Assembly (NCBI GenBank): GCA_965228545.1
Contig: OZ245822.1
Span: 3,658,001 to 3,722,000, forward strand
Source: HXMU1420-13 sp965228545
Lineage (GTDB): Bacteria > Bacteroidota > Rhodothermia > Balneolales > Balneolaceae
Direction: 5' to 3'
DNA length: 64,000 nt
Shown piece by piece: positions 61,720 through 64,000 of this stretch. Position numbers and translations under genes: made by a program. The notes under the pieces are model-generated. The model was given only the letters and a program-made list of their open reading frames with translations. It ran no database searches and was not told the DNA's origin. How positions within the stretch are numbered: the stretch's first letter is position 1; the number at the start of each line of letters is the position of its first letter.

Positions 61720-62402
61720 ATCTGATTGTATTCCTATCACTATTCTATAGTTTAAATGTGAATAGCCAGATTACAGGATTATGGGAAACGACGTCGGTTA
61801 TGGTGGGACAGGAATCGATGACGCCTTTAGCAAAATGGACGGAATTTAATGCCGATGGAAGCTACACTAGTGGGAATGGGTGGCTAACAAACAGCGATGG
61901 TACCTGGGATTTTGATGCCACTTCAAATTCACTCACTGTTAATGTGAAAACAGGTTTTGCTAACGAATTCGGACCCTTTTCGGTAGAGATGCTCAGCGAT
62001 AGCACAATGAAATGGATACGAATAGAAAACGGGGAAGAAGTGATAGTGTATATTCGACGAGTCGCAGACATTCCTAAGCACCCTGCAACGCTTGCTGTTG
62101 GACTTTGGATGGTGAAAGAGGTTCAAAATGAAGGTGTAGTAATTACTGAGTCATTTACTTCAGAAGAGTTTCAAGCGGTTTTTGTTCGATGGGATAATTT
62201 GTTTCAGGAGATTACTTCAGAAGGCCGAAAAAGTGGAATCTGGAGGGTGAATGCGCATCGCCCGGTTATTGATGTCTTGTATTACGATGGTGACAAGCCT
62301 CTGCAATATTGGGAGATGGATTTTGAAGGTGAAACTGGCATGACTTGGAAAAGAGATGATTTGATGATAACCTTTGAACGATTGGATGCTTTTCCGGAGT
62401 AA
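61692..62402 (+). CDS. Secreted lipocalin-like protein, function unknown
   Basis: A 236-residue exported protein with a signal peptide (LIVFLSLFYSLNVNSQ) and two similar halves rich in beta strands. Each half starts with a GLW-like motif (ITGLWETTSVMVG and AVGLWMVKEVQNEG), and ADGSYTSGNGWLTNSDGTWDFD resembles lipocalin-like or calycin-like domains of Bacteroidota secreted proteins. It overlaps the hydrolase gene before it by 28 bases, so the two are probably co-transcribed. No catalytic site was seen. Confidence 0.65.
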   Translation: MVIRANKKLNLIVFLSLFYSLNVNSQITGLWETTSVMVGQESMTPLAKWTEFNADGSYTSGNGWLTNSDGTWDFDATSNSLTVNVKTGFANEFGPFSVEMLSDSTMKWIRIENGEEVIVYIRRVADIPKHPATLAVGLWMVKEVQNEGVVITESFTSEEFQAVFVRWDNLFQEITSEGRKSGIWRVNAHRPVIDVLYYDGDKPLQYWEMDFEGETGMTWKRDDLMITFERLDAFPE

Positions 62403-62514
62403 ATTAACTTGTTTTTGCTCGAACCAAATATTAGTGCTTCTTTTCTTCTATGACATAACAATTTACTCGATATACTGATTAAATTTATTCAATTGACTAA
62501 GTAATACAATTTAA

Positions 62515-62976
62515 ATGACCATATTAAAAGCCGACCTATCCATCCTCGATGCCCTCAACGAGCTATTCGATCAATACCGGCGCTTTTATAATAAACCTTC
62601 GGATTTGGAAGCGAGCAAGTCGTTTTTAAAAGATCGCATCGAACATAATGAATCGGAGATTTTTATGGCATGGGAAGGGGAGATGGCCGTCGGATTTGTG
62701 CAACTCTTTCCTTTGTTTTCATCCACACGGTTAGCGAGGTATTGGCTACTCAACGATTTATTCGTGCACCAGGATAACCGTGGAAAAGGGATTTCAAAAG
62801 CGTTGATAGAGCGAGCTAAAGAATTATGTCGGGAAACCAATGCCTGTGGCATGTATCTGGAAACGGGCAAGGACAACGATATCGGTAATCAGCTGTATCC
62901 CTCCACCGATTTCAAACTCATGGATACGGTTAATTTTTATGAATGGGCTGAAGAGAATTCAAAATTCAAAATTTAA
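62515..62976 (+). CDS. GNAT-family N-acetyltransferase
   Basis: A 153-residue GNAT enzyme. The acetyl-CoA loop is visible as NRGKGISKALIERA (Q/RxxGxG/A type), preceded by LNDLFVHQD and followed by YLETGKDNDIGNQLY. Substrate unknown. The last residues (NSKFKI) and the stop (62974-62976) are encoded by the left arm of an inverted heptamer array, so the C-terminus has been shaped by the repeat. A 112-base gap separates it from the gene before; nothing else is seen there. Confidence 0.85.
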   Translation: MTILKADLSILDALNELFDQYRRFYNKPSDLEASKSFLKDRIEHNESEIFMAWEGEMAVGFVQLFPLFSSTRLARYWLLNDLFVHQDNRGKGISKALIERAKELCRETNACGMYLETGKDNDIGNQLYPSTDFKLMDTVNFYEWAEENSKFKI

Positions 62977-63025
62977 GATTTAAAATTAGTGTACCATCTT
63001 AAATTTTAAATCTTTCATTTTTAAT
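62955..63025. repeat. Inverted pair of heptamer arrays (ATTYAAR) with short spacer
   Basis: In strict 7-base phase the left arm reads ATTCAAA, ATTCAAA, ATTTAAG, ATTTAAA (62957-62984). The right arm, read on the minus strand from 63025, is ATTAAAA, ATGAAAG, ATTTAAA, ATTTAAG. A spacer of about 13 bases lies between. The left arm encodes the GNAT tail and stop; the right arm sits just before the gene that lacks a normal start codon. Confidence 0.85.
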
Positions 63026-63037
63026 TACTATAGCTAA

Positions 63038-64000
63038 GGTAAACAGATCAATAAGAAGCCCCTTCAAATCGTCCTCCTAGAACCCTTCTTTTCCGGTTCT
63101 CATCGCCAATGGGCGAAAGGGCTAAAAAAGTATTCTCGTCATCAAATCGAAATTCTAAGCTTACCAGGCAGGCATTGGAAATGGCGGATGCACGGTGGAG
63201 CGCTATCACTAGCCAAGCAGTTTAATGAGTTGGATTACAAGCCGGATCTGATTCTAGGCACTTCCATGTTGGATTTTTCCACCTTTCTTGGATTAACCCG
63301 AAATAAATCAGCGGGTATTCCAACAGCGATCTATTTTCACGAGAATCAACTTACCTATCCATGGTCGCCACAAGATCGGGATGTAAAGCATAAACGCGAT
63401 AACCATTACGCTTTTATCAATTACACGTCAGCTTTGGGAGCTGATCGAGTGTTGTTTAATTCCGAATATCATCGAACTTCTTTTCTGGAAGCATTGCCGG
63501 CATTTTTAAATCAATTCCCGGATAAGCGCGATAAATCAAACATTAAGCTAATCGAGAAAAAAAGTGAGGTTCTGCATTTGGGGTTAGATCTTTCACCTTT
63601 TGATGTACACCAAACGGAACACAACTACGAAGTGCCATTGGTGATTTGGAATCATCGTTGGGAGTACGATAAACGCCCGAAACCGTTTTTCTCAGCTTTG
63701 AAGAAAATCAGCGAAAAAGGCATCGATTTTAAACTAGCTATTTTAGGTGAGCACAACGAAATGATTCCTAAAAGCTTTGAGGAAGCAAAAGAAAGTTTGT
63801 CAGAGCACATCGTGCATTGGGGCTATGCAGAATCCTTCGAAGAGTATGCCCAGTGGTTGTGGAAAGGTGATATTTTGCCGGTTACTTCAAAGCAGGATTT
63901 TTTTGGAGGAAGTGTAGTGGAGGCAATGTATTGTGGATGTATTCCCTTGCTCCCGAACAGATTGGCATATCCCGGGCATTTGGATGAAGCCTCGAAACCC
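63038..64000 (+). CDS. tRNA-queuosine mannosyltransferase-like glycosyltransferase (5' part; start unclear)
   Basis: The frame is open to the window end. It encodes VLLEPFFSGSHRQWAKGL, LPGRHWKWRMHGGA, FHENQLTYPW and NHRWEYDKRPKPFF, the pattern of the DUF3524/QTMAN family, which adds mannose to queuosine in tRNA. The later part (FGGSVVEAMYCGCIPLLPNR) is the usual GT4 donor motif. Upstream there is a stop at 63035-63037, and no ATG, GTG or TTG lies in frame before the conserved start region. The next in-frame ATG is inside WRMHGG. An ATC at 63047 (ATC AAT AAG AAG) is the only near-start. The start may be non-standard or lost beside the repeat. Confidence 0.75.

Noticed and set aside
1..64000. 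tRNA, rRNA, riboswitch or replication origin
   Set aside because: No cloverleaf, rRNA-like stretch, known aptamer core or DnaA-box cluster was noticed by eye in the short intergenic regions; a covariance-model search was not possible.

Overview
The window looks like a chromosome segment from the Balneolota/Rhodothermota side of the FCB group (Balneola- or Gracilimonas-like). Three things suggest this. The respiratory locus pairs an alternative complex III (ActABCDEF) with an A2-type caa3 oxidase carrying a YSHPAV motif, as in Rhodothermus. Three intergenic sites match the Bacteroidota -7 promoter element TAnnTTTG. Base composition is AT-rich to moderate. The assignment is an inference; no rRNA or tRNA gene was seen.

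Bases 1 to about 31,400 (+ strand) are one long, tightly packed O-antigen/surface-polysaccharide locus. Many genes overlap by 1-14 bases. It encodes five GT4 glycosyltransferases, a Wzy-like membrane protein, a sugar formyltransferase, a NodB-type deacetylase, and a complete bacillosamine-type route (PglF 4,6-dehydratase, PglE aminotransferase, PglD acetyltransferase, PglC-like initiating phosphosugar transferase). It also has two copies of the WlbA/WlbB/WlbC-type dehydrogenase, acetyltransferase and aminotransferase set for UDP-GlcNAc(3NAc)A, two UDP-sugar 6-dehydrogenases and two WecB/WbpI-type 2-epimerases. An amidation module holds two WbpG-like amidotransferases, an AsnB-like amidotransferase and a HisF-like protein, but no HisH. 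LhgO, an L-2-hydroxyglutarate oxidase, sits inside the locus and probably recycles the 2-hydroxyglutarate made by WlbA-type enzymes. No Wzx flippase was seen. The locus ends with an exosortase-family protein and a small membrane partner. A sharp base-composition change inside the glycosyltransferase gene at 471-1625 marks a likely recombination edge.

Bases 31,400-39,300 are mixed housekeeping genes: glycerate kinase, a four-helix-bundle (S23) gene bracketed by inverted 7-bp repeat arrays, a BatB-like VWA protein, a HAD phosphatase, a very long DUF4175 protein (- strand) and an MBL-fold hydrolase.

Bases 39,349-52,482 (- strand) are one respiratory operon: actA-actB-actC-actD-actE-actF, a small HTH-plus-membrane protein, sco, then caa3 oxidase subunits II, I, III and IV, closed by a strong intrinsic terminator. 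A DUF420 gene is divergent from actA. Electrons would flow from quinol through ActB/ActC/ActF to the ActA/ActE hemes and on to the cytochrome c domain of oxidase subunit II.

Bases 53,357-64,000 hold yebC, cysE-cysM, a lactonase-family beta-propeller, a cytochrome c pseudogene with two in-frame stops, an unrecognised membrane protein, an FAD oxidoreductase, an alpha/beta hydrolase lipoprotein, a secreted lipocalin-like protein, a GNAT acetyltransferase and the 5' part of a tRNA-queuosine mannosyltransferase-like gene that lacks a normal start codon. Several gene ends in this half carry 7-bp-phase repeat arrays that supply stop codons or protein tails. These arrays, the IS3-transposase-like HTH on a respiratory membrane protein, the HisH-less amidation module and the LhgO placement are the most unusual features.
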